Shown here in pieces: positions 1 to 8,526 of a stretch of DNA of 40,041 bases; position 1 is the first letter of the stretch; each line of letters starts with the position of its first letter. The notes under the pieces are model-generated. The model ran no database searches and was not told where the DNA came from. It saw only the letters and a list, made by a program, of their open reading frames with translations. Origin of the DNA: an uncultured Eubacteriales bacterium (lineage in GTDB: Bacteria > Bacillota > Clostridia > Christensenellales > CAG-138); assembly GCA_900543475.1 (NCBI GenBank), contig UQRU01000009.1:1-40041 (forward strand). Reading direction: 5' to 3'. A program made the position numbers and the translations under genes.

Positions 1-16
1 GTATTCCTTTTGGCAT
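1..16 (-). CDS. 5' end of an unidentified leftward gene
   Basis: Only the first five codons (M-P-K-G-I) lie inside the window, so the product cannot be named. The start is supported by a purine-rich Shine-Dalgarno-like stretch (GAGGGGTG on the minus strand) about seven bases before the ATG, and by a TGGTATACT extended -10 element further upstream at 41-49. It lies downstream of mrp in the same direction and seems to have its own promoter. Confidence 0.4.
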
Positions 17-40
17 AATAAAGCACCCCTCTTGTTTTTC

Positions 41-49
41 AGTATACCA
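41..49 (-). promoter_or_regulatory. Candidate extended -10 promoter for the gene leaving the window at position 1
   Basis: Read on the minus strand the sequence is TGGTATACT, an extended -10 element of the housekeeping sigma type. I see no good -35 at the usual distance, which extended -10 promoters can tolerate. It lies about 25 bases before the start codon at 16. Confidence 0.35.
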
Positions 50-129
50 TACTGTCTAACAAATGGGGTGCAGTTCAAAAGCTGGATTTGGCTTTCCCAT
101 TCCCTTTTTTACGATGTGTATCGTCTGGT

Positions 130-954
130 TTACAGTGCCAAGATCGCATCCACAGCCGGCTGAAGCTCCTTCGTGGATACCTGGTGGACGTTTCCCTTGT
201 CGCAAGCGTCCGCAATGGACGGATCGATGGGCAGCCGGCCCAACAAGGGGATCCCATGCTTGGCCGCGATGTCCGCCACATGGCTTTCTCCGAATACATA
301 TAACTCCTTGCCGCAATCTGGGCATTTGGCGTAGCTCATATTCTCTACCACCCCCAGCACCGGCACCTGCATCATGGAAGCCATATTCACCGCCTTTTCC
401 ACGATCATGGAAACCAGGCTTTGGGGAGTCGTAACCACAACGATGGCATCCACCGGCAGGCTCTGAAATACGGTCAAAGGCACATCCCCGGTTCCTGGAG
501 GCATATCTACGAACATGTAATCTACTTCGCCCCAGATCACATCCGTCCAAAATTGCTTCACCACCCCGGCAATCACCGGGCCGCGCCAAATCACCGGCGC
601 CGTATCCTCATCCAACAGCAGATTGATGCTCATAAGCCGCACGCCGCTTTGGCTTTGGGCGGGGAATAGCAGCCCTTCATCGTTTCCTAAGGCCGGTTCT
701 TGGGCCCCAAACATGCGGGGAATGGATGGGCCTGTGATATCTGCGTCCAATATTGCGGTTTGCTTACCTGCCTGCTGCACGGCGCAAGCAAGAAGGCTAG
801 TCACCAGGGACTTGCCTACGCCGCCTTTGCCGCTTACAACGCCGATCACCCGGTTTACCCGGCTCATAGGATTTACCGGCTCCTTGGGTATAGGCGCCTG
901 GCGAGACGGGCAATCGCTGCCGCAAGAGCTGCAATCGTGGGTACATTCAGACAT
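130..954 (-). CDS. mrp: Mrp/NBP35-type P-loop ATPase, Fe-S cluster carrier
   Basis: This 274-residue protein belongs to the Mrp/ApbC/NBP35 family of P-loop ATPases, which carry and deliver iron-sulfur clusters in the cytoplasm. A cysteine-rich N-terminus (Cys at about 4, 8, 11 and 15) is followed by the deviant Walker A motif SGKGGVGKS (41-49), a DADITGPS switch motif, a DMPPGTGD motif and a C-terminal CPDC pair expected to bind the bridging cluster. I placed the start at the ATG at 954 because AGGAGAGG stands eight bases before it. The reading frame stays open to 1104, but that extension lacks family-like sequence. It is divergent from the htrA-type gene. Function as a carrier is family knowledge; no client protein is visible nearby. 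Confidence 0.9.
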   Translation of the reverse strand: MSECTHDCSSCGSDCPSRQAPIPKEPVNPMSRVNRVIGVVSGKGGVGKSLVTSLLACAVQQAGKQTAILDADITGPSIPRMFGAQEPALGNDEGLLFPAQSQSGVRLMSINLLLDEDTAPVIWRGPVIAGVVKQFWTDVIWGEVDYMFVDMPPGTGDVPLTVFQSLPVDAIVVVTTPQSLVSMIVEKAVNMASMMQVPVLGVVENMSYAKCPDCGKELYVFGESHVADIAAKHGIPLLGRLPIDPSIADACDKGNVHQVSTKELQPAVDAILAL

Positions 955-1092
955 GGGATATTTCCTCTCCTGTTGCCGTGATAAAAGGGCCATTGGCCCC
1001 TTGCCAATTATTATACCCCTATACTGGTCCCCCGTCAAAGGGCTTGCCACATTTTTTTCACCTTTCGGCCTAATGATGGCGCAATCCTGATG

Positions 1093-1120
1093 TTGTGATT
1101 TCAAATTTCCGTATTACACT
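1093..1120 (+). promoter_or_regulatory. Candidate promoter for the HtrA-type protease gene
   Basis: TTGTGA (1093-1098) and TACACT (1115-1120) are separated by 16 bases. Each matches the housekeeping consensus at four of six positions. They lie in the divergent intergenic region, about 30 bases before the ATG at 1151. The match is modest. Confidence 0.3.
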
Positions 1121-1150
1121 ATTCTCATCAAATGAAAGGAGCAATCCATC

Positions 1151-2455
1151 ATGGAATACAACCAGAATAATTGGAACACAAATAATTCCAGCGGCAGCTA
1201 TAGCGCCCAGGATGGTTATAATAACGACCGGCAACCCGATCGTCGGCCTCGTAAAGGCGTTACGCTTGCCCAAATGATCGCTTGTCTATTGGTGATGGCC
1301 GTGCTTAGCAGCGGCCTTACCGCCCTCCTTCTAAAGGGTGGCAATACGACCAGCCAAGCAGAGTCCACCACCACTACCCAGGACAACACCATTGTAGTGG
1401 ATGAATCCAAATCCAACACCGAAGACAGTACCCAGAGCCAGCAGGCGGATACTGCGCGGCCCTCTGAAAACTTACAGGTATCCTCCGCTACCACGTTGAC
1501 CCCTGCCATCACCTCCAGCGTGATCCAAAACAGCATGTCCAGCGTGGTAGGTATCTACCTGAGCGCAACCACCATTAACTACACCGGCGCCTCTGAGGAA
1601 GAGGATCTGGGTAGCGGCAGCGGCGTCATCATCACCTCCGACGGCTATATCGTCACCAACAACCATGTGGTAGAAGGTGGCCAGAATATCCGGGTGTGCT
1701 TGCAGGATGGTTCCGAATACGAAGCTACGCTCATTGGTACAGACTCCTATTCCGACCTAGCCGTGATCAAAATCGATGCCACCGGCCTGCCGGCTGCTAC
1801 GCTGGGCACTTCCAGCAGCATGACCGTCGGCGATCCGGTATTCGCCGTAGGCAACCCCCTCGGCGTACTTTCCAGCAGCGTAAGCCAGGGCATCATCAGC
1901 GGCCTAGACCGTACCATCAATGTGGACGGCCACAATATGACTCTGATGCAGACCGATGCAGCGGTCAATCCCGGTAACTCCGGCGGCGGCCTCTTTAACG
2001 CCAATGGCGAGCTGATCGGCATTGTAAACGCCAAGAGCTACGGTTTGGATGTGGAAGGTATCGGCTTTGCCATCCCCATGGACACGGCCAAATCCATTAT
2101 CATGGATCTGATCGACCTGGGCTATGTAACCGGCCGGCCTTATCTGGGCATTAGCATGCAGGATGTCGCCCTTCGCTTTGGCAGCGGCTATTCCTCCAAT
2201 CCCTTCTTCAGCTTTGGCGGCAACTATGTAACTGGCGTACAGGTTGTTGCGGTTGAGGAAGGTAGCCCCGCGCAAAATGCCGGCTTGCAGGTAAATGATG
2301 TTATCGTAGGATTGGATGACCAGGAAATTACTGGTACCAGCCAACTTTCCGCTCTGCTCTATGAATATAAAGTGGGCGATACGGTAACAATATCCGTATT
2401 AAGAGGCAACGAGACCCAGCAGCTTAGCGTTACCTTGGGTTCTCGGGAATCCTAA
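1151..2455 (+). CDS. Membrane-anchored HtrA/DegP-type serine protease with one PDZ domain
   Basis: This 434-residue protein resembles the HtrA-family envelope quality-control proteases of Firmicutes (HtrA/HtrB/YyxA type). A cytoplasmic N-terminus of about 40 residues is followed by one membrane segment (about 41-62) and a Ser/Thr/Gln-rich extracytoplasmic linker to about 125. The trypsin-like domain has a complete catalytic triad: His172 in TNNHVV, Asp202 in SDLAVIKID, and Ser277 in NPGNSGGG. A single PDZ domain (about 330-430) follows and normally reads the C-termini of misfolded proteins. AAAGGAG at 1135-1141 sets the start nine bases downstream. The gene stands alone and is followed by hairpins. 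Which htr paralogue it is cannot be decided from one copy. Confidence 0.92.
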   Translation: MEYNQNNWNTNNSSGSYSAQDGYNNDRQPDRRPRKGVTLAQMIACLLVMAVLSSGLTALLLKGGNTTSQAESTTTTQDNTIVVDESKSNTEDSTQSQQADTARPSENLQVSSATTLTPAITSSVIQNSMSSVVGIYLSATTINYTGASEEEDLGSGSGVIITSDGYIVTNNHVVEGGQNIRVCLQDGSEYEATLIGTDSYSDLAVIKIDATGLPAATLGTSSSMTVGDPVFAVGNPLGVLSSSVSQGIISGLDRTINVDGHNMTLMQTDAAVNPGNSGGGLFNANGELIGIVNAKSYGLDVEGIGFAIPMDTAKSIIMDLIDLGYVTGRPYLGISMQDVALRFGSGYSSNPFFSFGGNYVTGVQVVAVEEGSPAQNAGLQVNDVIVGLDDQEITGTSQLSALLYEYKVGDTVTISVLRGNETQQLSVTLGSRES

Positions 2456-2468
2456 TCAACCAAACTGG

Positions 2469-2510
2469 TCATCCCGGCCATATTTGGGAGCCCCCACTCC
2501 CGGCCGATGA
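2469..2510 (+). other. Long imperfect hairpin after the htrA-type gene
   Basis: TCATC (2469-2473) and GGCC (2476-2479) pair with GGCC (2502-2505) and GATGA (2506-2510), leaving a two-base bulge. An inner GGGAG/CTCCC stem (2486-2490 with 2497-2501) closes the structure. It starts 13 bases after the htrA stop codon. No U-tract follows, so it may protect the transcript 3' end or assist the terminator downstream rather than terminate by itself. Confidence 0.4.
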
Positions 2511-2560
2511 CAATACCCCCAACCATCTTCTGCCCCTCGCTTTCCCCGGCAGGGGCGGGC

Positions 2561-2599
2561 AAAAGGTTCCATGGTTTTCCATGGGCCTTTTGTCGTTTT
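2561..2599 (+). terminator. Candidate rho-independent terminator of the htrA-type gene, possibly bidirectional
   Basis: AAAAGG (2561-2566) pairs with CCTTTT (2586-2591), and inside it CCATGG (2569-2574) pairs with CCATGG (2579-2584) around a TTTT loop. The right arm ends in T-rich sequence that continues to 2599. The A-rich left arm gives a T-run on the minus strand as well, so it could also stop leftward transcription. The remaining intergenic sequence, 2600-2789, holds nothing I can identify. Confidence 0.55.
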
Positions 2600-2789
2600 G
2601 GGAAAGAGGGCTCTAGCTTATTCTCGGTTTGTGGGCTGTAAGGAAGCGGTTCTCCTCCCCCGCCGCTTGCCCTGCCGGTTACCTCACCGCAAAGTCCGGC
2701 TGGCCTGTTGTTGCTTGCGATACACCGGCCGTGCCCCTTCCTCTATGCCTTCCCGGGCCGCGCCGGCCCATGGGGGGATGCGGTCGCCC

Positions 2790-2943
2790 AGGGGGCCGGG
2801 GGCGGGGGGGGGGGGGTTTTGGGGGGGGGGGGGGGGGGGGGCGGGCCCCCCCCCCCCCCCCCACCACGCCCCCCCCGCCGCCCGCCCCCGCCCCCCCGCC
2901 CCCCCGGCCGCCCGCCCCCCCCCCCCCCCCCCCGCCCCCCGGC
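2790..2943. repeat. Long G-run followed by C-run, probably a sequencing or assembly artefact
   Basis: Almost pure G (2790 to about 2845) switches abruptly to almost pure C (about 2846 to 2942), with only a few other bases. Nothing like this occurs elsewhere in the window except at its right-hand end. The pattern is what low-quality poly-G calls from reads entering a gap from both sides would give. Open frames across it encode only Gly, Pro, Arg and Ala and should be ignored. The true sequence and length between the htrA-type gene and the operon end at 2981 are therefore unknown. Confidence 0.8.
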
Positions 2944-2980
2944 CGTAGCGATTCCCGGGAAGGCAGGCGCTATCCTTTCG

Positions 2981-4687
2981 TTAGGAGAACAATCCCTTAA
3001 TCCAGGCCCAGATCTGCTGGAAAATGTTTGCATTCCCTTGGCCCTCCGCCGCCTCCGCCTGAGGCGTAGGGGTAGGTATAGGCAGCTCAGGCTCGATCTC
3101 CTCGATGGTAAAGATAAACTGTACGCTTCCATTTTCCACTTCTTTGGCGGCGGAAAATTCATTATATCCATCGGAGAGATCCAGCAGCGCGTCCTTGCGG
3201 GAAAGGGATACATTGATGGAGCTGGTCTCATCCAGCAGCTCCTGCATACCATCCCGGTGGAATTCCCGCAGCCCGTCGTACAGCTCGTCTATGCCGTCCG
3301 TTAGCTCGGCGGAGCCGTCCGCCAGCTCCACCGCGCCATCCGCCAGTTCATCCGCCCCGCCGGCCAGGTCGTATAGGCCCCACGCCAGCTCGTATGCCCC
3401 GTCATACAGCTCCTTGACCCCGGTGCGCAGGGCGCCGATGCCGCTGAGCAGCTGCTGCATCTTGGCCTGCATTCCCGCTATCGCTTCCAGGGCAGCCGTA
3501 GCCTCTTCCAGGGCGGTCTGCAATGTTTGAATATAGGTTATCAGGGTCATTGCGTTTTGCGCATTAGTAGGATCAGTTACTTGTGTCTGTAGCCACGCCA
3601 TGGCATCTTCTATCTGCTCGCTGCCGCTTCCCGTATCGCCGCCTTCGCCGCCGGAGCCGCCGCCCATGCTGCCCATGGCTTCCAGTTCCTTATACAGCTT
3701 ATCTATGCCGTCATAGGTCTGACCGATGCCGTCGGTAAGCTGGGCGCCGCCGTCCGCAGCTTCCAGGGCGCCGTCTGCCAGCTCCCTGGCACCGTCCGCA
3801 AATTCCACCGTGCCGTCGGTATATTCCTGGCTGCCGTCCCGCAGCTCTTTGGCGCCGTCCCGCAGCTCCCGAGTGGCGTCCTCCATTTCGTCCAAACCGT
3901 CCATCAATTCCTGCACATCATCGATACCGGAAAGGTCGCTTTCGTCCACCAGGCCCACCATGCCGATCAGCGTGGCTTCCGGCAGGGAAAGGTTCCGCAC
4001 GTCCGTCTCAATGGTGAGGGTATCCTGGATGCTTTCGTTGTCCAAGTCGTCCAGGCTTTCCCTTAGGCCGGGCATCAGCACCCCCATCACCGTATTAGTA
4101 CCGGCCTGATTGGTGAGCTTGCCGCTGGTGGTCACGTTGGAAAAGGTCTCGTCAAAGGTGTACATGCAGATCACCGTAAAGGGCACATACATATCCACCG
4201 CTTCCTCATCCACGGTGACCGTATGCATTTCCCGGTTGGTCACCTGAATGGTAATGCAAAGGTGCCCGCTCTGCCCCGCCAGTTCCGCCGCCTGTACCCG
4301 CTTGCCATCCAGGGTATAGGTGATAGAAATAGAGAAGGGAAGCGCATCCCCTTCCCCATTCCCCTGGTAGATCACGTCCTCCCCATCCGCCTTGAAGGTG
4401 ACGGCCTGGCCCTCTACGGTGGGGGAATCCAGGCCTGCGATGTTTTTGATATTGGTCAGGGTGGTATAATCGGTGAGGCTGTCCTCCTTGGAAGGGTTTC
4501 CCAGGTATACGCTGGATACCACGCTGGTAATGTTGCCGTCGGCGTCCATATCCACATATACCGACTCATCCCGCCGGGCGGGTTCCGCGGCGTAGGCGAC
4601 GCGCGCCAGCAGCAGCGAGGCTGCGCTGATGAGGAACAGCCCGGCCAATATCCAACAAATGATCCGTACGATACGACGTTTTTGCAT
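2981..4687 (-). CDS. Membrane-anchored xxxLxxG heptad-repeat protein, last gene of the ABC export cluster
   Basis: This 568-residue protein has one N-terminal membrane segment or uncleaved signal (about 10-32) and an extracytoplasmic body. Two arrays of seven-residue repeats of the type xxELxDG occupy about residues 265-330 and 415-480. Such xxxLxxG heptads are known from YhgE/Pip-like envelope proteins. Those proteins usually end in several membrane helices, which are absent here. Between the arrays is a Gly/Ser-rich stretch followed by a helical segment. The ATG at 4687 has GGAAG 11 bases upstream; the frame is open to 4840, but that extension runs into the permease gene. It lies 44 bases after the permease gene, so it may be a periplasm-side adaptor for the exporter. 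The stop codon is only about 40 bases from the artefact block but is in clean sequence. Confidence 0.7.
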   Translation of the reverse strand: MQKRRIVRIICWILAGLFLISAASLLLARVAYAAEPARRDESVYVDMDADGNITSVVSSVYLGNPSKEDSLTDYTTLTNIKNIAGLDSPTVEGQAVTFKADGEDVIYQGNGEGDALPFSISITYTLDGKRVQAAELAGQSGHLCITIQVTNREMHTVTVDEEAVDMYVPFTVICMYTFDETFSNVTTSGKLTNQAGTNTVMGVLMPGLRESLDDLDNESIQDTLTIETDVRNLSLPEATLIGMVGLVDESDLSGIDDVQELMDGLDEMEDATRELRDGAKELRDGSQEYTDGTVEFADGARELADGALEAADGGAQLTDGIGQTYDGIDKLYKELEAMGSMGGGSGGEGGDTGSGSEQIEDAMAWLQTQVTDPTNAQNAMTLITYIQTLQTALEEATAALEAIAGMQAKMQQLLSGIGALRTGVKELYDGAYELAWGLYDLAGGADELADGAVELADGSAELTDGIDELYDGLREFHRDGMQELLDETSSINVSLSRKDALLDLSDGYNEFSAAKEVENGSVQFIFTIEEIEPELPIPTPTPQAEAAEGQGNANIFQQIWAWIKGLFS

Positions 4688-4731
4688 AGTAAGCGTTACT
4701 TCCTTTCGTCCTTCCAGGGGTAGTAAAATGC

Positions 4732-7239
4732 CTATTCCGCGCTCTTGAGGGATTCCACCATATCGATGGAACGAACCTTCTTGCGCATCATCAAATTCAC
4801 CAGCATGGAAAATACCACGGTCAACAGGAAGGAATAGCAATAGCTGGCTGTTCCCGCGTCCCGCACGAACATCACAAGATCCACCTCGCAGGTGCGTATC
4901 ACAAAGGTATGCATGACCTTCCCAAAGGCCAGCCCCACCGCCGCCCCAACCACCGCCAGGGTGTTGTTTTCCCGGAAGATGTATTGATACATCTCCTTGT
5001 CATAAAAGCCCAGCACCCGCAGGGTAGCCAATTCCCGTTTTCGCTCTCCCAGGTTGATGTTGGTCAGGTTCAGCATCACCACAAAGGTGAGCAGGGCGGA
5101 GCCTACGATCAGCACCAGGGTCACATAGTTGAGCACTCCCAGGGTGTTGTTCATGTCCTCGTAGAGGCTGATAAGCTCCTGTACGGTATACATGCGGCTT
5201 TCCTTGAGCAGGTCCTCCATCACCTGGTTGCGATCCGCCTCGGTAAGCCCCTCCGCCAGGTTCAGCATAAAGCCGTTGTATTCTAGAGTTTTATCGAATA
5301 CTTTCTGGTAATAGGCTTCGGACATGTACACGTAATGATGCACATAGCTTTCCGCAATGGCGCTTATCGTTACCTCATAGGATTGGCCCCCGGAGATCAC
5401 GGAGAAGGTATCCCCGGGCTCCAGGTCGAAAATCTCCGCCAGTTTATAGGTGATAATGGCCCCGTCATCCCCTAGGGTGAGGGGGGTGCCGTCCATCTCC
5501 CGCAGCTGGATCTTTCCCTGTAGCTCCCCATTATCCCGCACAGCCAGCACGTGGACGTTGCCTGTGCGCTGTTCTTCGCTTTGGGCGTCGCAGATGGTAT
5601 CGTTGCAATACATTACTGAGGTGGCCTGGGCATAGGCCGGGTTGCTTTCCAGCAGGTTTTCCATTTCCTCTCGGGGCAGGGGCTCATAGGTATAGGCCTG
5701 GATATCCATCTGCCAGATGTCGTTGAATTGAAGGTCCACGATGCCGAATATGGATTTTTTTACCCCGAACCCGGTCACCAGCAGGGAGCAGCTGCCGGCG
5801 ATGCCCACAATGCTCATGAAAAAGCGTTTTTTATACCGCAGGATGTTCCGCACCGTCACCTTCCAGGTGAAGTTGAACCGCTTCCACAGGAAGGGAATTC
5901 GCTCCAGGATGACCCGTTTGCCGGCCTTGGGGGCTTTGGGGCGCATCAGGGTAGCGGGCACCTCCTTTAAGGACATGCCGCTGGCAGCCAGGGTGGCAAG
6001 GCCCGTACAGGCTAGGATGGACAGGATGCTGGCCCAGGCGATATCCGGCCGGAAGGGCATCTGGATATCCGGGATGCGGTACATGATGGAATAAGCGCTC
6101 AGGATCACACCGGGGAACAGCTTAAAGCCGATCACGCAGCCGATCATGCCGCCGCTTACACAAGCGACCCCTGCATAGAGCATGTACTTACATGCAATGG
6201 TAAAGGTATTGTAGCCCAAAGCCTTTAGCGTACCCATCTCGATCCGCTGCTCCTCCACCATGCGGGTCATGGTGGTCAGGCTCACCAGCGCCGCCACGAT
6301 GAAAAAGATCAAAGGGAATACGTCCCCCACGGCAGCGATGCGCTCGGTATTGTCCCGATAGTCGCTATAGCCCGCATTGGCGCTGCGATCGTCCACATAC
6401 CAGCTGCCGTCCACGGTTTCCCCATAGGCTTCAATGGCGTCGGACGCTTCGGCCACCAGGTCGTCATATTCCTGGGAAAAGGAGGAAAGCCCTTCCGGTT
6501 TTTTGAGCACCACTTCCGCCTGGGTGTAAGTGGTTTGCAGCAGGGCGGCAATGGGCAGCTTGCTGCCCAGCTTGCCCAGGGCGTTGCCCCCGGCATAGGC
6601 AAAGCCGTCGGAGCTGCCGTTGCCGATGGTGCTGTTTCCCCGCTCGAAAATGCCCACGTATTTGGGGCTGAATACGCCCCCCACCACCCGCAGCTCTACA
6701 GAGCCGCTATCCGTGCGAAAGGTCACGTAGTCGCCAAGCGAAAGCTGTAGGGTGGTCAGCAGCTGATCATCCAGAGCCACCTCCTTATCCGTGAGGGGGA
6801 AGCGTCCCGAGGTAAGCTCCGGTACGTTTACAAGCGTCTGCGCTTCTGTGTCGATATCATAGCTGGGTAAATTGAACCCCACCGGCCGCTCTTCCGGCTC
6901 CTTGATCGGCAGGGAAATCAGATGTACGTTTTGCTCCTCCCCATTTTGGGTGGTCATCATGGCGTCCATGGATAACTCCGGCTGCACCATTTCCACCTGG
7001 GGCATAGCCCGCATGGCGTTGATGTCATCCTCCGTCAGGCCCTGGGAGGACATCACCGTAAGGTCCGATAGGTTATCCCGTTCAAAAAGCCGGTCTCCCG
7101 CTTCGATCATATCCGGGCTGGCTGCCCGAATCCCTGCAAAAAAGGCGCACCCCAACGCCGATATGGCGAATATCGACAGAAACCGGGGTGTGTTTTTTTT
7201 CACCTCGCGTATCAGGTTATAGAGCAGGAATCGATTCAT
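4732..7239 (-). CDS. FtsX/MacB-type ABC transporter permease with two FtsX domains
   Basis: This 835-residue membrane protein has the layout of large Firmicute FtsX-type permeases. An N-terminal helix (about 18-37) is followed by a large extracytoplasmic domain (about 40-300) and a first FtsX bundle with the typical cytoplasmic motif EMGTLKALGY. A fourth hydrophobic segment (about 475-495) leads into a second extracytoplasmic domain and a second FtsX bundle, with RELATLRVLGF near residue 745. The ATG at 7239 lies three bases after the ATPase stop codon, indicating translational coupling. Proteins of this type usually work mechanically on lipids, lipoproteins or peptides at the outer face of the membrane. 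The substrate is not evident; I see no two-component system next to it that would suggest a BceAB-type bacitracin sensor. Confidence 0.85.
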   Translation of the reverse strand: MNRFLLYNLIREVKKNTPRFLSIFAISALGCAFFAGIRAASPDMIEAGDRLFERDNLSDLTVMSSQGLTEDDINAMRAMPQVEMVQPELSMDAMMTTQNGEEQNVHLISLPIKEPEERPVGFNLPSYDIDTEAQTLVNVPELTSGRFPLTDKEVALDDQLLTTLQLSLGDYVTFRTDSGSVELRVVGGVFSPKYVGIFERGNSTIGNGSSDGFAYAGGNALGKLGSKLPIAALLQTTYTQAEVVLKKPEGLSSFSQEYDDLVAEASDAIEAYGETVDGSWYVDDRSANAGYSDYRDNTERIAAVGDVFPLIFFIVAALVSLTTMTRMVEEQRIEMGTLKALGYNTFTIACKYMLYAGVACVSGGMIGCVIGFKLFPGVILSAYSIMYRIPDIQMPFRPDIAWASILSILACTGLATLAASGMSLKEVPATLMRPKAPKAGKRVILERIPFLWKRFNFTWKVTVRNILRYKKRFFMSIVGIAGSCSLLVTGFGVKKSIFGIVDLQFNDIWQMDIQAYTYEPLPREEMENLLESNPAYAQATSVMYCNDTICDAQSEEQRTGNVHVLAVRDNGELQGKIQLREMDGTPLTLGDDGAIITYKLAEIFDLEPGDTFSVISGGQSYEVTISAIAESYVHHYVYMSEAYYQKVFDKTLEYNGFMLNLAEGLTEADRNQVMEDLLKESRMYTVQELISLYEDMNNTLGVLNYVTLVLIVGSALLTFVVMLNLTNINLGERKRELATLRVLGFYDKEMYQYIFRENNTLAVVGAAVGLAFGKVMHTFVIRTCEVDLVMFVRDAGTASYCYSFLLTVVFSMLVNLMMRKKVRSIDMVESLKSAE

Positions 7240-7242
7240 TTT

Positions 7243-7944
7243 TCACCATTCAATATCCTGGATGGGGATGGGTTTTTCGTTTCTACGGGAGCTGGAAACG
7301 CGGCCATTTTTGATCTTCACAACGATGTCCGCCATGGGCGCCAAAGCGGAATTGTGGGTGATGATGATCACCGTCATCCCCTCCTTGCGGCAGGTATCCT
7401 GTAACAGCTGCAACACCTGTTTGCCGGTCTGGTAATCCAGGGCGCCGGTGGGCTCATCGCATAGCATAAGCTTGGGGTTCTTGGCCAAGGCCCGGGCGAT
7501 GGCCACCCGCTGCTGTTCGCCGCCGGAAAGCTGGGCAGGGAAATTCGTAAGCCGTTCCCCCAGCCCCACCCCGATCAGGGTCTCTTTCGCCGGCCGGGGG
7601 TCCTTGCAGATTTGGGAGGCAAGCTCCACGTTTTCCAAGGCCGTAAGGTTTTGCACCAGGTTGTAGAACTGAAACACAAACCCTACCGTCTCCCGACGGT
7701 AGCGGGTCAGCTGCCGGTTGGAGTATTGCTCGATATGCTCCCCATCCACCACGATCTCTCCGCTGGTGCAGCTATCCATCCCCCCCAGGATATTCAACAG
7801 GGTGGTTTTCCCTGCGCCGCTGGGGCCTACCACCACGCACAGTTCCCCCTTTTCCAGCTGAAAATCCACCCCCGATAGGGCGTGGATGGTTACTTCCCCC
7901 ATTACGTATTCCTTGGTTACGCCGGTCAACGCAATATACGCCAT
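7243..7944 (-). CDS. ABC transporter ATPase, LolD/MacB type
   Basis: This 233-residue ATPase drives the FtsX-type permease encoded just downstream. It has Walker [10 protein letters not shown] (40-48), the signature [14 protein letters not shown], Walker [13 protein letters not shown] and the H-loop IIITHN. These are the hallmarks of the LolD/MacB/FtsE branch, whose members work with FtsX-fold permeases as mechanotransmitters or exporters. AAGGAG lies in the 3' end of the acetyltransferase gene, and the ATG follows that stop codon after one base. A short basic tail ends the protein. Confidence 0.93.
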   Translation of the reverse strand: MAYIALTGVTKEYVMGEVTIHALSGVDFQLEKGELCVVVGPSGAGKTTLLNILGGMDSCTSGEIVVDGEHIEQYSNRQLTRYRRETVGFVFQFYNLVQNLTALENVELASQICKDPRPAKETLIGVGLGERLTNFPAQLSGGEQQRVAIARALAKNPKLMLCDEPTGALDYQTGKQVLQLLQDTCRKEGMTVIIITHNSALAPMADIVVKIKNGRVSSSRRNEKPIPIQDIEW

Positions 7945-7945
7945 G

Positions 7946-8509
7946 CTATGCTCCTTCTTTCAGCCGGATATGCTTCTGGGCAAAGGCCCGCCCGAAAATT
8001 CCCTGATATAGCCGATCCATGGAGGGCAATAACCTGGCCCCAACTGTTCCGGGGCCCGTCATGATACAATAATGTTCCTCCAAGATGCTGGCTTTCAGCT
8101 GGGTCATCCGGCAGCCGTTCCGCTGATAAAACGCAATGCGCCGCTCCCGCTTGACCCGGTCCTGTTCATCCAGGGAAAAGGCGGGGTCCTCCACCTCCAG
8201 CACCAGGCCGGGCACCTGAGCGCAAACCGCCTGGAAAAAGGCGCTACCATAACCCTTGGAGCGGAAGCTGGGTTCGATGGCGTAGTAATCCAGCAAAGTG
8301 TTGCCAGCCTGCCGGCCGGGTTTATAAAACAACATATAGCCCACCCGGGCGCCTTCCTCAAAATAGCCGTATCCCAAATACCGGCCTTGAAGCCACAGGT
8401 ATAAGATCCGCCATAGGGGCTTGATCTCCCCTTTATGAAAATCCCGCGCCATGGATCCGTGGATCTGGATCAATTCAAGCAATGTCAATTTTCGGGTGTT
8501 TCCTTGCAT
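7946..8509 (-). CDS. GNAT-family acetyltransferase
   Basis: This 187-residue protein looks like a GNAT N-acetyltransferase. Strand beta-4 is followed by the acetyl-CoA pyrophosphate-binding loop in YYAIEPSFRSKGYGSAFF, near residues 88-106, and a later FYQRNGC motif is typical of the C-terminal half of the fold. The start at 8509 is preceded by GGAAAGGAAAA. The substrate cannot be read from the sequence. It sits between the beta-propeller gene and the ABC ATPase in one transcription unit, so it may modify a compound handled by the exporter, but that is inference. Confidence 0.75.
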   Translation of the reverse strand: MQGNTRKLTLLELIQIHGSMARDFHKGEIKPLWRILYLWLQGRYLGYGYFEEGARVGYMLFYKPGRQAGNTLLDYYAIEPSFRSKGYGSAFFQAVCAQVPGLVLEVEDPAFSLDEQDRVKRERRIAFYQRNGCRMTQLKASILEEHYCIMTGPGTVGARLLPSMDRLYQGIFGRAFAQKHIRLKEGA

Positions 8510-8526
8510 TTTTCCTTTCCTTCGCT

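Noticed and set aside
2571..3304. Several open frames across the G/C block, coding for Pro/Gly/Arg-rich proteins
   Set aside because: They exist only because homopolymers contain no stop codons; the block is probably an artefact.
3105..4109. Plus-strand Ser-rich open frames opposite the heptad-repeat gene
   Set aside because: They are antisense shadows of the repeated xxELxDG codons; they have no ribosome-binding sites, and the minus-strand frame has clear protein-like features.
4732..7944. BceAB-type antimicrobial peptide sensing transporter
   Set aside because: The permease is larger with two extracytoplasmic domains, and there is no histidine kinase or response regulator beside it.
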